Shown: piece after piece, positions 39,124 to 51,516 of the stretch | Layout of the letters: every line of letters starts with the position of its first letter | How positions within the stretch are numbered: the first letter of the stretch is position 1 | From: Rotaria sp. Silwood1 | Lineage: Eukaryota; Rotifera; Eurotatoria; Philodinida; Philodinidae | Length of the DNA stretch: 64,000 nt | Assembly: GCA_905250075.1 (NCBI GenBank) | Contig: CAJNOP010000012.1 | Location: forward strand, 992,001-1,056,000 | Direction of reading: 5' to 3' | Program-made: the position numbers and the translations under genes | The notes under the pieces: generated by a model | Told to the model about the DNA's origin: nothing | What the model saw: the letters and a program-made list of their open reading frames with translations, nothing else | Database searches by the model: none

Positions 39124-39659
39124 CTATTTGCTTTTTTCTGACATAGTTTTATCACAATGAAATGTAACAAAATGCGGTGAATTAAAATGACAACGACTTC
39201 TAGTAGAAATTTTGAAAAACGAAAAGCCCGAATCTTTTTCATCATCTGTTATATCATCTAATACTGATTGAGTTATTGTCATGTCTCTATGTGATTGTGG
39301 GTGTGAATGAGTTGTTGATATAGAAGATGTTTTTTCAAAATCTAGAAAAACAAAAAAATTAAAATTGAATTAATTATTTAAAAAAAACGAAATTTAATTT
39401 TACTTTTTAATTTTTCTGATCAATCTGGTCGTCCACAAGCTGATAAAGCTTCAACAAGACAAGTAACAATTTGTCCAGTATCAGTTAAATATTCAAATAT
39501 TCGAATCGTATTTTCGACACTATTTGATTCTCTTAAACGTCTTGGTATATGTTTTCCAAGAACAAATTGTAATCGGCATTTATCAACATCAGATAAATCA
39601 TCCAATTTAAGTAATAAAAACTGTCGAAATTTCATATCCATTTTGTCGAATTGGTACAT
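39124..39659 (-). CDS. Death effector domain protein
   Basis: The first exon, starting at 39659, encodes MYQFDKMDMKFRQFLLLKLD and continues LSDVDKCRLQFVLGKHIPRR to a DED-like end with CLVEALSACGRPD. The pattern (FRxLLL, LSxxDxxxLxFxLG, IPRR, a late LxExL helix) matches the death effector domain fold of FADD/caspase-8/DEDD adaptors. The open frame ends at TGA 39420-39422. A second coding-like stretch (39341-39124: DFEKTSSISTTHSHPQSH, then a Ser/Asp-rich tail to TAG) follows an acceptor at 39342-39343. An in-phase join is possible from a weak GTGGAC donor after 39437, giving 146 residues. The alternative is an 80-codon single-domain protein with this stretch as 3' UTR. The DED call is firm on pattern; the gene's 3' structure is not. 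Confidence 0.6.
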
Positions 39660-42207
39660 TGTTGAATCGATAGCAAAAAAAAAGATGGATAATAAGAGGT
39701 CAACTCAACACATTAACATTTTTTTATAAGAATTCGTCCTACATAGGAATTTTCACCTTGAAAGAAAAAGGGCATGTCCAACTTCATTGTGCTGCGTAGA
39801 GAATATATTTTTATTTCAAATGTTTGACGAAGAAAATGAAAAAGTATAACAAAAATACTGCCTCATGTTTCGAATAACATAAGATCGGTATAATCCATGA
39901 ATAGTTGTCTTCATTGTAATAAAATTATTATTCAGATTTTTAAATCCTGTTTAATTTTCTTAAAGTAAGATAAATGCTGAATTTAAAACTTAACTAAAAC
40001 AATAGATTTTATGGTATCGAAATCTTATTGTTTATCAAAATATAACAATAAGCCAATAGAATTCTTGTTGTTTCTTCTCTCAAAGAAACCTTATAAAGTT
40101 ATTATTTTATTTAAATAGAAATAAACGAATTTGCATCAGTTTTGATTAATCAAGATTTTTGTCAATAATTTTTTTTCTAATGAACACAAGCATTTGTTTA
40201 TTCTTACATGAAATTATTGCCTTTCTATGATTTCTTCGACAATTCAATTTTTATCAAGATTCAAAATTGAATATTCAATACTAATTACATTCGATTATAA
40301 TAAAACTATATAAGATTACCACTAGGAAAAGTTACCATAAACAGCTTGTCAAACATCTCTGACAAGTAACACATTTCCTATAGCATAGATACACAGATGA
40401 TTTCTAGCAATGGAAACAATTTCTTTTGTTTTTTTTTAAATTAAAACCCATAAATGGTACTATTTAATAACGAATCATTAGGATATCATATCATTGGTTT
40501 TTCTTAGATATAGTAAAAATAGAAGTCACATAACTGAATTAATTTCAGTTAAATACGCACATGGACTGTTGTAGTATTTTCGTGTTCGATAATTAATTCT
40601 ACATGATGATTGATTTTCATATGTTGCACGACTTAAGCGAGAACATATCAAGTTGTTGGACAACGATCGAGTTCATATTATGGCTATGAATAGATTTCTA
40701 TGAGACTAAATAAAGCTTAAAAGAATTTGGACCTATGGCTTATTATTGAAGACTTATGATGGTTTTAATGAAAGTTTTACTTAGAGCAAGATATGTTCGT
40801 AAAAGTCAAAACAAAGATTATCTCTATAGGCATGTTTGATAGTTATGAAAGTTTCAATGAAAACGAACAAGTCTTTCTCGAGGTATTCAGTTTCTAAGTC
40901 CTCCTTTTGTGAATTACTGATCTTTGGATATTGAATATCTTCATGACTATCAAACGTACCTATAGTCAAGATCTTGGTTTTGAATTGTTGGGAAATGTCT
41001 TCCTGTCCGTAAAAGTTTCATTAAAACGGCTATAACTCTTTAAATATAGGCTGTGGGTCTGAATCCTTTTGAGTTTTTCTTAGTCCTACCGAGATCCATT
41101 CATAGGCATAATGCCAAGACGAACAGTATTCGACAGTTGGATATATTCGCTCGCTAGTATGAATAAATTGCTATTAATAGACTTTGAATTATATTTTTTT
41201 ATGATTAATATCATATTCTAGTGAGATAGACAAGATGAATAGAGTCAAAAATCTTGTATGCCAAAACATACAGTGACTCCGAAAATTTCATTTCGACTTA
41301 TTTTCCGTCATGGTAATTGTCACGCAAGAGTTCCAACCATGATTTAGGTAGAGAAAATTGTTTCCAACAAAGATATGAATGAAATAAAATCCTTATAGTA
41401 TTTCTAAAATCTAGGATCTCTAGAAAATCCAAAACCTAGCTTCTCTGCACTCAGAAACCTAAAATAAAAGTGTTCATTGATTATACAGAATGATAGAGCA
41501 ACAAAGCTCTCAAGAAAATGATATGTCGCCAGGCTCTCCACCACATTCTTTTAAATTAAGCTATATCAATTTCAAAGCAACTGCAAAAGTAGTCGTTGAG
41601 TCGTTTCTCGTAGGCACAAGGATCCTCGAGCTTTTTTAAAAAGTGATATAGTTCGATTAAAAAATGTCGTGAAGTAGTGATGGAGTTGGAACACTACCTC
41701 TATTATCATCGTATATTCTTAATAACACGATGCACGTAGCGAAAGATGCTAGTGTTCTGGTTGTGCCACTGAGTAGTAACTGTGAAAAAAATTCTTCACA
41801 ATCACTTCGATTCCGGCTGAGTTCGATACAACGCTCTATTTATGATTAATCTTTCAAAATACTTCGCCATACATTCGAAAGGAATATAATGTGATCAAGT
41901 GATTTCTCAATGATTTTAAAGACTTTGATATAAATCTTTATTGTCGAATCTTGAATTATAATTACAAAACAACATTCAATTGTCATATAATGTGTTTATT
42001 ATTGTGTCGAACAATTTTCTTTTTTTTTATTTTGATGGTGAAGCCACAGACGAACGATAACAAGAGCAAAACTGAAGACAAATACAACATAAACCGGTCT
42101 AATACAAGCATAAACAGAAGAAAGAAAAGTACTGAATACGTATCGCATTGAATGATGTCATTCAAATAGACCTATATAAAATTTTTTTTGATTAAGTGTT
42201 TTTTTGC
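39660..42207. other. Intergenic region with a palindromic element
   Basis: Apart from the inverted repeat at 40649-41140 I see no supported gene. Short ORFs at 40781-40969 (-) and 41951-42165 (both strands) lack host codon use. Confidence 0.45.
40649..41140. mobile_element. Palindromic element (family A), long copy
   Basis: The two arms are imperfect inverted copies of each other. Left arm words ATTATGGCTATGAAT, TTTTAATGAAAGTTTTAC and CTATAGGCATGTTTGATAGT each recur inverted in the right arm with a few differences. The right end CGACAGTTGG resembles the end of the copy at 25340-25758. About 490 bp, no coding capacity. Confidence 0.6.
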
Positions 42208-44834
42208 TTATGTATTTCCTGCACTAAGAATTTTAAAGAATCGAACAAATTTTGCCACAAAAAAATTTATGACAAAATACCAAAGATTTCTTGCTGTGGG
42301 TCGTTTTGATATAAATATTCTCCATAAAAGAACAAGAATAATTGTATTAAATGCCCAACGTATATTTCTTAAATTATTTAAATGTCTTTGTGCACCATTT
42401 AAACATTTCATATCTTCATTTAAAACATAACGTTTTGTACCAATTAAATATGATTCAATATATGTTGGCCAATGTAAAGCACGTATATCAAAATTAAATT
42501 CATTAATATTATTTGTTTCACTAACTAATTGTCTTAAAGAATTTAAACTATCATATGAACATTGAATTTCACCACGAATAATAAATGATTCAAGACCAAG
42601 AAGTATTCGATGTAAATTTTTATATAAATTAACAACATGTGCTTTTCGTCCTATTAAACGTAAACCAATATCAGCTAAATAGGCTGGAATAAGATGTGAA
42701 AAAAATACATATGAATCATGTATTAAACTATGACTTGTTACAGATAAATTTGGGCGACGAAATGCATGTTCGTATGGGATACGTTTTGAATATTCAATAA
42801 AATAATTACTCATTTCTTGCCAATGAAATGGATTAAGACCACTTGATGTACAGTGATAAATGGTTAAATTTTGTTTTTTTTCTTCAAAACATTTTTCCCA
42901 CGATGCAGCAATTAATAAATTAACAGGTATATCAACTGGTACAATATCAAGTATATCATGTGAATCACCTTTCATCGAACGTAAATAACCACGACCAGCA
43001 GCAGCAAATAATTCACTTGGTCCATTCGATTTTTCAACCCAACCAGGATATGGTTCTTTCCATGCTGCACCTATTATTGAAACTCGAATAATTGATATTG
43101 GTGGTAAACTATTTTGTTCTCCTGATAAAACTGTTTCAGCAAGCCAATGTGAAAATGCAAATGCATTAGGTTTTGGACCGATTAATTTTGGTGTAGCTAA
43201 TGCAACCATTTCTTTATCCATCCAATCAAGAGCATCGACTAATTTTTGTGGTTCAATTGGACATGGATATACACATTCATCAATAAATGGACAATCTAAA
43301 TAAAATATTGTTTTATAGTATTAAAAAAAACACGTATATGAGTTTTTCAAACATATTTCTGAGAAATTTTCGTTTTCGGATAATTTATATATTCAATGAG
43401 TTCTGCAGGATAGTCCGCAAGTAGAATCTATTCGATTGGTTCTGGATCCAGATCTGAAATTTTTGAATTCGAGAGATTCTAGTCGTTTGAGATAATCTAT
43501 ACAATGCGCTAGTAACTGAATACAAAAAACCGGAAAAAAGTATCTCGTATCTTCGGGGCAACTATCCACTGCCGATAATAAAATTTCATCGAGAGTATAG
43601 AAGTACGTGTCGACCGCGTCCGGATCCGGTTTCTAAAAATGTGCAATAAATCGGGTCTGAAAATATTGAACCTGACGAGCTCTATCCATAATTATCTGTA
43701 AGATAAAAAATTTGAATATTCCCGTTCTATCGCCTTCTACGAGGCAGAGAATGGATTGTTTTAGGTTTTTTTAAATTTAAACCAAATCAATCCTGTCTAT
43801 GTTATGGAGTTAATTTTATATTCCATGATAGAGAAGACTTCAGATTTTTTTTTCTGTAATAACTTTTTGACCTTACAGATCATGACATGAATCTAAAATT
43901 TCGATGCCTCTATAAAAACGAGCACTAACAAGACTAATCCAAGTAACTCTTGCTTCCAGTTTATTGCACCTAAGAAACACAAATATTTGTATCGTTAGCA
44001 AGAGAAAAATAAAACAATTACGTTGTACATAATGAAACACATGAACGAATATTAAGAGCATCTTCAACATTATAAAAAATAGAAAGTCATTATTGAAATT
44101 AATGATAGTACTTCAAAACAATATTTATAAATGTTATTTTTGTCGAAAAAACTCTAGATTCTTCTTTATCATGGACAACAAATTCATCTCATACAGTGAA
44201 ACAGAGCGAAAATATTCAATTTTTTTTGTCAAGGTCCTTATGGATCATTCTGTATTTTTATAACATTTTGCATCGATATCAAAGAAGAATATTTACCTAT
44301 ATTCGCATAAATAGATGACAAGTAAACGATTGATTTTAATTGTGTACATGTTTTTAAAAAAGTTAAAATACTTTTTAAGTCCATAACATTGGTTTGAATC
44401 ATATCTTTAAGATTTTGTTCTTCAAAATCTACGGAATTATTTGCAATATAAAAACATAAATCAATACTATTTTGTAAATTTTTCCAAGATATTAATTTTG
44501 ATTGTTGTTGCTCATTCAAATCTATTTCATTATTTGTTATTGTTGTTGACGATATTAATACATCAATATCAAATGGAATAATTTTTTCTTGAAATTTAGC
44601 ATTAATACGTCTTACACGATCGAATAATTTTGTTGTATAGATTTCAGCAAATGTATCCACTGGTGAAAGTTGATGAGTAACAGTTGTCTTTGTTGGATGT
44701 ATAGGACAATAGATTTTTTCTATATTTGGACATGATCGTAGCAATTTTTCAAGTAAAACTTTTCCAGGAAATGTTGTTGAACCCAAAACTAAGATATTTT
44801 TTCCTTCATAAAAATCGGAAATATTCGATAACAT
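42208..44834 (-). CDS. FAR1: Fatty acyl-CoA reductase paralogue with substituted catalytic residues
   Basis: Two exons, 44834-44297 and 43295-42208, 1,626 nt in frame, 541 residues (FAR1 about 515). The start aligns with FAR1 (FYEGKNILVLG). The C-terminal FAR domain is well kept: NPFHWQEMSNYFIEY, AFRRPNLSVTSHSL, LHWPTYIESYLIGTKRYVLN and a final membrane helix NTIILVLLWRIFI. Normal FARs reduce acyl-CoA to fatty alcohol with NADPH at peroxisomes. Here the GxxGxxG motif reads G18-S-T-T-F-P-G24 (middle Gly lost) and the YxxxK active site reads F225-A-F-S-H229. Both changes predict no or altered catalysis, yet the rest of the fold and the reading frame are intact, suggesting a retained pseudoenzyme paralogue. 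A candidate trans-splice acceptor lies 28 nt upstream (44863-44864). The symbol denotes the family, not orthology. Confidence 0.88.
43296..44296 (-). other. FAR intron (1.0 kb)
   Basis: A single intron with good GTAAAT donor and TTTAG acceptor. Its content is slightly less AT-rich near 43440-43690; no ORF or inverted repeat was recognised. Confidence 0.5.
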
Positions 44835-47800
44835 GATATTTATTCAACGGATTCAATGCAATCTAAAATAAAAATATTGTTCAATTAATTTTTCTAGTAT
44901 ATAAGTGTTAAAACAAAATGTGTCTATTGAAAAAAACAATATTTACTGTGAATCAAGAGATAGTAAAAGACGAAGATATTAAGACTTTTTTTCGTTGTTC
45001 TAAAATGTTTTTTTTTGTTTTCTAGTCTTTTTCCTTCCTCTGTCACTACCACCCACACAAAAAATTGTTTTTATTATCGTCATATTTTACTGTTCTGTGG
45101 CAAGTTCTCGGTTGTGAATGATGCTATTTTCTACCATTGGTCTCTCAATCATTCCTTCGCGTTTATCGGTACTGTCACTGTTGATTCGCAATCGTATGAA
45201 GTTGATTCAACCACTAGCAATGAAAGAAAAAGAGAAGAAAAAAATGGTAAATGTAATCCATCGAACAGCACCATGAATGATCTCATATTTATTTCATGAC
45301 GTTTTTTTTTGCTTATTAGAAGTAACAAAGATAAACACAAATATATTACTAATTTTCATCACTGAAACAATTAAACATAGCAGACAAATAATAAATAAGA
45401 ATGCATTTTTCATTTATTAATAGTTAAAATACAATAAACTCTACTAATTTTTGACATTTTCTAATCGAGGATATTGTTTTCGATTGTCATTTATTAAATA
45501 TTTCACTTCAGATTAAAGGTCACAATCAGTTAGAAGAAAAAATCCTTGAGTCTTTTTTAATAGAGCTAAAATAAAAAAATATTTTCTTCTATGATGAGTT
45601 TTAATAAAATCGAGAATTTACAATTTTTTTTTCTATAAAATAGCTAAAAAATTTATATAAATTCAAAATTATATTTTGTAATGGACAATGACAATGATAA
45701 ACATGATCTATTTCGGGTTTTTCTTATGTTACTATCCAATTAATAACAACTTGATTTTCTCAAGATAACGAACGGAAGACAGTTGTCTTCATAGGAGATA
45801 CTATATTCGAAGATGAGAGACGATGACATTGTAGTCGACAAGCTTTTCCCTATAAGAATTGATTCATTCTCCAAAAGAAAACTACACATCAATGATTATG
45901 GAAATGCGTTCAACTTTTCCACTACTGTGAGCACATTAGAAGATAATATGTTACATCATTTTTGACTTTTTTCCTTCTTATATCATAAGTATGGTTAGAC
46001 AATTATAATTATTATGGCAAATATGTGTCGATAACCAGTAGAGCTTGTCGAGTTCAACACTTTCAGACCTAAATCTAGTCGAAACGTACTTTGATACTCT
46101 AAATGAAACTTTCTAATCGGAATATGATGGTCGCCCTGAAAATACGAAGTACTTTTCTTCGACTTTTTGTACTTAATGATCTGCATATCCTAAACATTTC
46201 TTTAGCGACTAGAGCTCATCAGCTGTAAAACTTCCAGATCCAGTCAGATATGAGATCAATCTGACGAGCTCTACTAACCAAGGTTGTCCCGAGTAGAAAA
46301 GATCCCTCCGACTTAAAAAATTTTCGTTTTTCTCAGCAACACTGAACGATTTTCCTCGGTTTTTTTGCTCACCAATACCCACAACAAGATTCTCGCCAAA
46401 TCTTGATGACTTCGGCAAACCTCTGCCTCTACCATATATCTAATAATATTCAGTTAATCAGTTGTATAATATTGTAACGAACAGATGACAAATATCCCAT
46501 GTTTCTTGTAGCCGCAATAAGAATATGCTGTTCGCAATATCTTCATCTTCCATTTATTATAATAGTCTTTGACATATCGCCGTTGTTTTTCTTAGGTATT
46601 AAATTATAATATCAATAATCTTCACTTGTCAATAAATATGATTCTTGCTTTAGTCTCTATTAGAACTAAGCTATTTTGATCCTTGATAAACTGTCCTTGA
46701 TTAACCCGTTAACGGGCGATGAGACAAATGCATCTTACTTTTTTGCTTCTCGATGGCAGAACTATAATAAACTAGAAGAAATAATTCGTTTATAAAGAAG
46801 GATGATACTGGATAGATGGAGTTAATTTCTGACAAGTACTTCTTTTTAAATTTGATTTATCATTACACTGTCCTTTTTATAATAGTGGCTTCGTTGTTTA
46901 TGTTGTATAGCATGTGATTGTTGTGTCATCTCTTTCATACAAAATGAACGCATAATAATGCAATATATTTTAAGTAAAACAGATGAACAGATCAATAATG
47001 CTGGCATGGCACGTACACAGTATTCTAGTATTGTTGACCTGATCATCGGGTATGATAATCTAGAGCACGAACTATCTGACTCCATATATCAGAACTTGGC
47101 CATCTGAAATTCATTCGTTAGAGGATTCATTATCCTCACTTAGATATTGTTGATAGTCTACGTGCTTGATAGAAATGTTCTGAAGAAAAGACATGTTTTG
47201 TATGACAATGCATCGAGCAAAAAGATTCTGTTTTTTTATTGTTGAAATATGATTTTTATGTAACATAAATGACACTCAAATTCAAATATACAGCGATAAA
47301 TATATTGACTTTTTGCATATAGGTTTCATTTTTATATGAAATACATCTAACATAAACGAAAGGAAATTTTATTGAAAGACAGTTGATTTCACATCATATT
47401 TAGTAAACTATCAAGATGAATGATGTTTATATGACTTTGTAGCACATACTAACGATCAATAGATCATCAAATTCATTTTCACCTTAAATATGTCATTTTA
47501 AATTAATAAATAAATGTTAATTTTCTATCTAGAGATGAATATAGATACTTATTGATGTAGGTCATAAGTACCAGGACAACTCAATTAATTTCCTGTGAAT
47601 GATTTTCTGTGTCTTTTTAACTCCCTTCTGCATCAATCGTGTCAGGTAATAAAATATTCATAGGATTTTTTTAATCATCTTAATATAATACAGAATGTGC
47701 TGCATAGTGGAAACTATGACATATTACAATTTTGTTCTCGAAATGTTTGCACAATCGGGTCATGTTTATGCTTGATTGATTTCATTGAATTAGATTGACT

Positions 47801-48206
47801 TGACTAGAAATAAATCATCATATTTATTATTGTTATTCATATGCAGATGGATATTGGAAGGAATAATGAAATCATAAATGTAGAAATAAACAAAAGTTTT
47901 ATTATAGATTTAAATATATGAATTCGAGAATGTAAACTTAGTTGTTAAAAGATAATCAATACATTTAGAAAATGTTAAACGTTCTAGATAAATATCAGTA
48001 TCAACTATTATTATTGAAACATTTTATCCAACCAAACTTATGACGAAGTTATTTTGACTTTATTTAGTTAGCGGAACAAAAAGTTATAAAACAAAAAATA
48101 TAACAGAAATTGAACGCAAACGACACGATGTATATTTCTCTTTTGTTCTTTTACAGCCATTGTCAGTGTATGCTATTATCTTATAAGAAGGAGTGAAGTA
48201 CTCTAT
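44835..48206. other. Intergenic region upstream of FAR
   Basis: About 3.4 kb that presumably includes the FAR promoter. ORFs at 45015-45299 (+) and 45149-45340 (-) overlap antisense and have no recognisable features. Nothing else was supported. Confidence 0.4.
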
Positions 48207-51200
48207 TTAGTTTTCTTCATCATCATCATTGTTATTATTATTATTATCATCGTCGTCTAAATCTTGAAGAGCTAAATCAATATCTTCTTCATATTCTAAG
48301 TCACTTGGTTGTTTAGTTTTTCTTGCATGTCCCGTCTTATGTTCCTTGTTGGGTTTTTTTTCATTGATTTTCATTTCATTCAATTGTTTCCAAACATCTT
48401 CTTCACCACTTTTATCAATCATTTTTATCATAAAATCATCTACATTATTAGTTTCTCGAAGAAATTTTGACCAAAGCATTGGATATTCATCAGCAACATT
48501 ATTTCGTGTAATTACTTTCTTTTTAGCTCCTTCTGCTAACCATTTAAGAAATTGTCCAGCTAACATTTTCCATTGATCAAGTATTTCATTTGAAAATCTT
48601 AACCATTTTTGTATAGCATTTAAACGACGACTAGTTCTATCTATTGTGTCAGATAAATCTAATTTATGATTTTTTTCCCATCCAGCTAACATTGGACGAG
48701 CTTTTTCACGTATAGCACGAAGTATAACATACCATATGGTTTTCTTTTTTAATAAACCAATAACTTGATCATTTTTATTTAGAAAATAAAGAACACTACC
48801 TAAAGAAAAGAAAAAAAAAACAGAAATTTTAAAGAAATTCTTTTTGTTCATATTGATTATTTTCTAACCTTCACATTCATGACGATATTTAATTGATGTT
48901 AAATATTCATTAAGAAGATTTGGTTGATTTTCAATAATATCGTAATCTGTTGTTGATAAATGTAAACAACGGGCTATTTCAATAGCATAATCAGGTGGTA
49001 ATGCACATAGATTAGTAACAATTTGTTCAAAATCTTGCGGTACTTGTGAAAATGTTATAAATTTTAATTGTGAACCATTATTTTCATTTTTTAGATAAGA
49101 TAAATTAACAATATGTTGATGTGAATAATTAAGTATTTCAAAAACAGCTGTATAACGTGTTAATGATAAAAAATTTAATAACATTGAACCTTGATCAGGC
49201 ATAGATGATAATACATCAAGAATTGTATGACAAAATGAACTTGCATAATTATATGTTGATTCATTACCATACATTGAAATATCAGAATGTGTACGAAAAC
49301 ATAAATGAACATTTTTTGAACCAGCAATTAACATTAAACGATTATCTGGTGGAAGAGCTATACATGATAAATGGCATGCTTCACCTATTTCAATAAAATG
49401 ATAATTTAACAATAAATAAAACAAGAAGTTGAAGTTTTACCATTAATCTTTCTTGTACAGATTATTTGAGATGCTGTTTGAGGATGTTCAAGAAAATAAC
49501 GAAGCCATCCTTGATTATCATCTTCTCGATCATCATCATCACTTAAAAAAAAAATAATAAAATTTAACTCTATTTTGAATACATAGAACCGGTCGGTATA
49601 CTAGTAAACGTTGATCCACCATTAATTCGATCGATATTGGTTGCATCTCTGTAGTTACTCAATTGGTTGAAGGATATGTACTTTGACGGCAAAATACAAT
49701 TGTCTTCATTCATTTTTTATATAAGTTGACTCGTTTAAGCTCAACAATGATTTCTAACGAGCCCAGAAAAACAGATAGGATATACAAGTATCCAATAAAT
49801 TTAGGTCGGTCGGTATCGGTTTCGTCTAGGCTATTCATAAACACATTTAGGTGATTTTGATTCAACCAAAAAATAACGGCTCCTTTAAAAAAATCTAACT
49901 TCCACGGAATATATGAGATATTAATGAAACTCTCTATAGATGTTCACCTCATAGAAGTATATTAATAAAAAATAATTTCCGTGTTCATAAATCATCATCG
50001 TCCAGAAGATTTTCTGTGGCTAAGCTGCAGAGCTCGGTATTTTTTAGATGATTGAAACTTCAAAAACCTAGAATTTCTAAACATGGCATTCTGGGAAACT
50101 CACGATGTATCTAGCGTTGACGATTAATAAGAAAATTCTTTTTCTTCGTCTGAAGGACTATGCATATATCTATCGATGAAACAAACCATAGCTCTCTAGG
50201 AAGAATAATATTTAGAACAATGCAAAAGAAATTTTTCTTTGATATAGTATTCTTATTCTTACTTAAAATGCGGATGAACCATAAATATACAACATGTCAG
50301 CCAAAGCACTTATTTGTGCACATTAAATTGTCCTCATACGAGATACATACAGATAGATGATACTACCTACTATTGCTTTTGTATGTGTTATACTATACAA
50401 CAATATACTGAACATAGAAGAAAAAACAAATTGATTTTTTAAATTCATCTGTTGTCTGACAGTTGTTTTAAAGACTGATAATGATGGTTAATTTTTACCA
50501 GTAACTCATAAGGAATATGGTACTTTCATTTGTATAAAACATCTATTTTGAGAGTGTGTGAGGCATGCATGAAGTCTGTCGAGCCTAAGATTTTCATACT
50601 CGGACTTGACTACTCTAGGATCAACCTGGCAGACTATAAATGTGAATTTGAATAAAGAGAAAACCAACACTCACATACTCTAGTCATTGGACATCGGTCT
50701 ACAAAAGAAATATTACTGATTGCTCTAAACATCATTATTTGTTTAGATAATCTCAAATAACATTCATAAAACATCAAAAACTTCCGAGAATCAGACCCAT
50801 TTTTTTTTGAACTCGTACATTAGACAACTCAGGCAACATACTCAGATGTTTATCTCAGAAAGCATTTTTTTAGCAAAATTTCGTTTTCTATGATTGAGAA
50901 ACACCCTTAAAAATAAAGGTTCTTTTGTAGATAATAATTTTGAAAATTTAGTTCTTGAAATATCATTAGCATTTAAACGATCAGCAATATCTCTAGTTAA
51001 TTCTTACCCAAGACCGCCACTAAATTTTCGTAATGCAAAAAGACCAAAATCTAGACGTGGATGTGCCTCATCTTTTAATTTACATTGAATTAGAGTACAT
51101 CCACGTGGTAAACGTTGTCGTAATTGTTCATCGCGATCATATAACTTATCATCTGGACCTCGACAAGAAATTCGAACATCAATAAGTTCACCTTCGATAA

Positions 51201-51516
51201 TCTTCGGTCCTATATAACATACAGAAATTAGTGATAAAACGTATACTTATTTATTACCTAAAATCGATGATTGTATTGTTTTTGATCCAGCTTTAATATT
51301 TTTACCCCTTGAACGTATCCATTGCATGTAACTGTTAACAGCTGGTGTTGAACGTGCTAGTTCTCGATGAGAATTTGCAACACGTTCATTAAGTAATTGT
51401 AACCAATGATCATTTTGACTATTTCGTTTTATTTGAATATTTTCTTTTAAATAATTACTTATGGTATCCCATGAAATAATATCAAAATTTAATGAATTAT
51501 CTTTAGAATAAGCCAT
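48207..51516 (-). CDS. Putative RNA ligase (T4 Rnl1/Trl1-type nucleotidyltransferase superfamily)
   Basis: Five exons: 51516-51258, 51209-51008, 49541-49441, 49384-48869, 48799-48207. Total 1,671 nt, every junction in phase, 556 residues. The motifs of covalent nucleotidyltransferases appear in order: an RG-containing lead-in (LPRGCTL, about 120-126) and FALRKFSGGLGD; motif I K185-I-N-G188 with the expected AMP-accepting lysine; a GSKNVH segment (209-214); motif III TAVFEILNYSHQHIV (266-280); motif IV E359-G-S-V; and motif V LLKKKTIWY (375-383). A helical C-terminal part follows, then an acidic tail of Asp/Asn/Glu repeats. By family rule such enzymes adenylylate the motif I lysine and seal RNA ends. 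Assignment is from motifs only, with no full-length relative recalled. A DNA ligase or capping enzyme is less likely because of motif III form and length. A death-domain reading of the region before motif IV was considered and dropped. Confidence 0.6.
49542..51007 (-). other. Intron of the RNA ligase-like gene with a coding-like tract
   Basis: The donor is a perfect GTAAGA whose TAA is an in-frame stop. Directly after it, on the minus strand (about 51004-50890), the frame stays open and reads ELTRDIADRLNANDISRTKF and onward with host-like codons. The rest of the 1.47-kb intron is AT-rich and unremarkable. Confidence 0.45.

Noticed and set aside
45015-45340. Overlapping ORFs on both strands
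   Set aside because: They are antisense to each other, low in information, and no homology was recognised.
48864-49100. Death-domain-like helices in the minus-strand gene
   Set aside because: Once spliced, the same region falls between ligase motifs III and IV, which explains it better.
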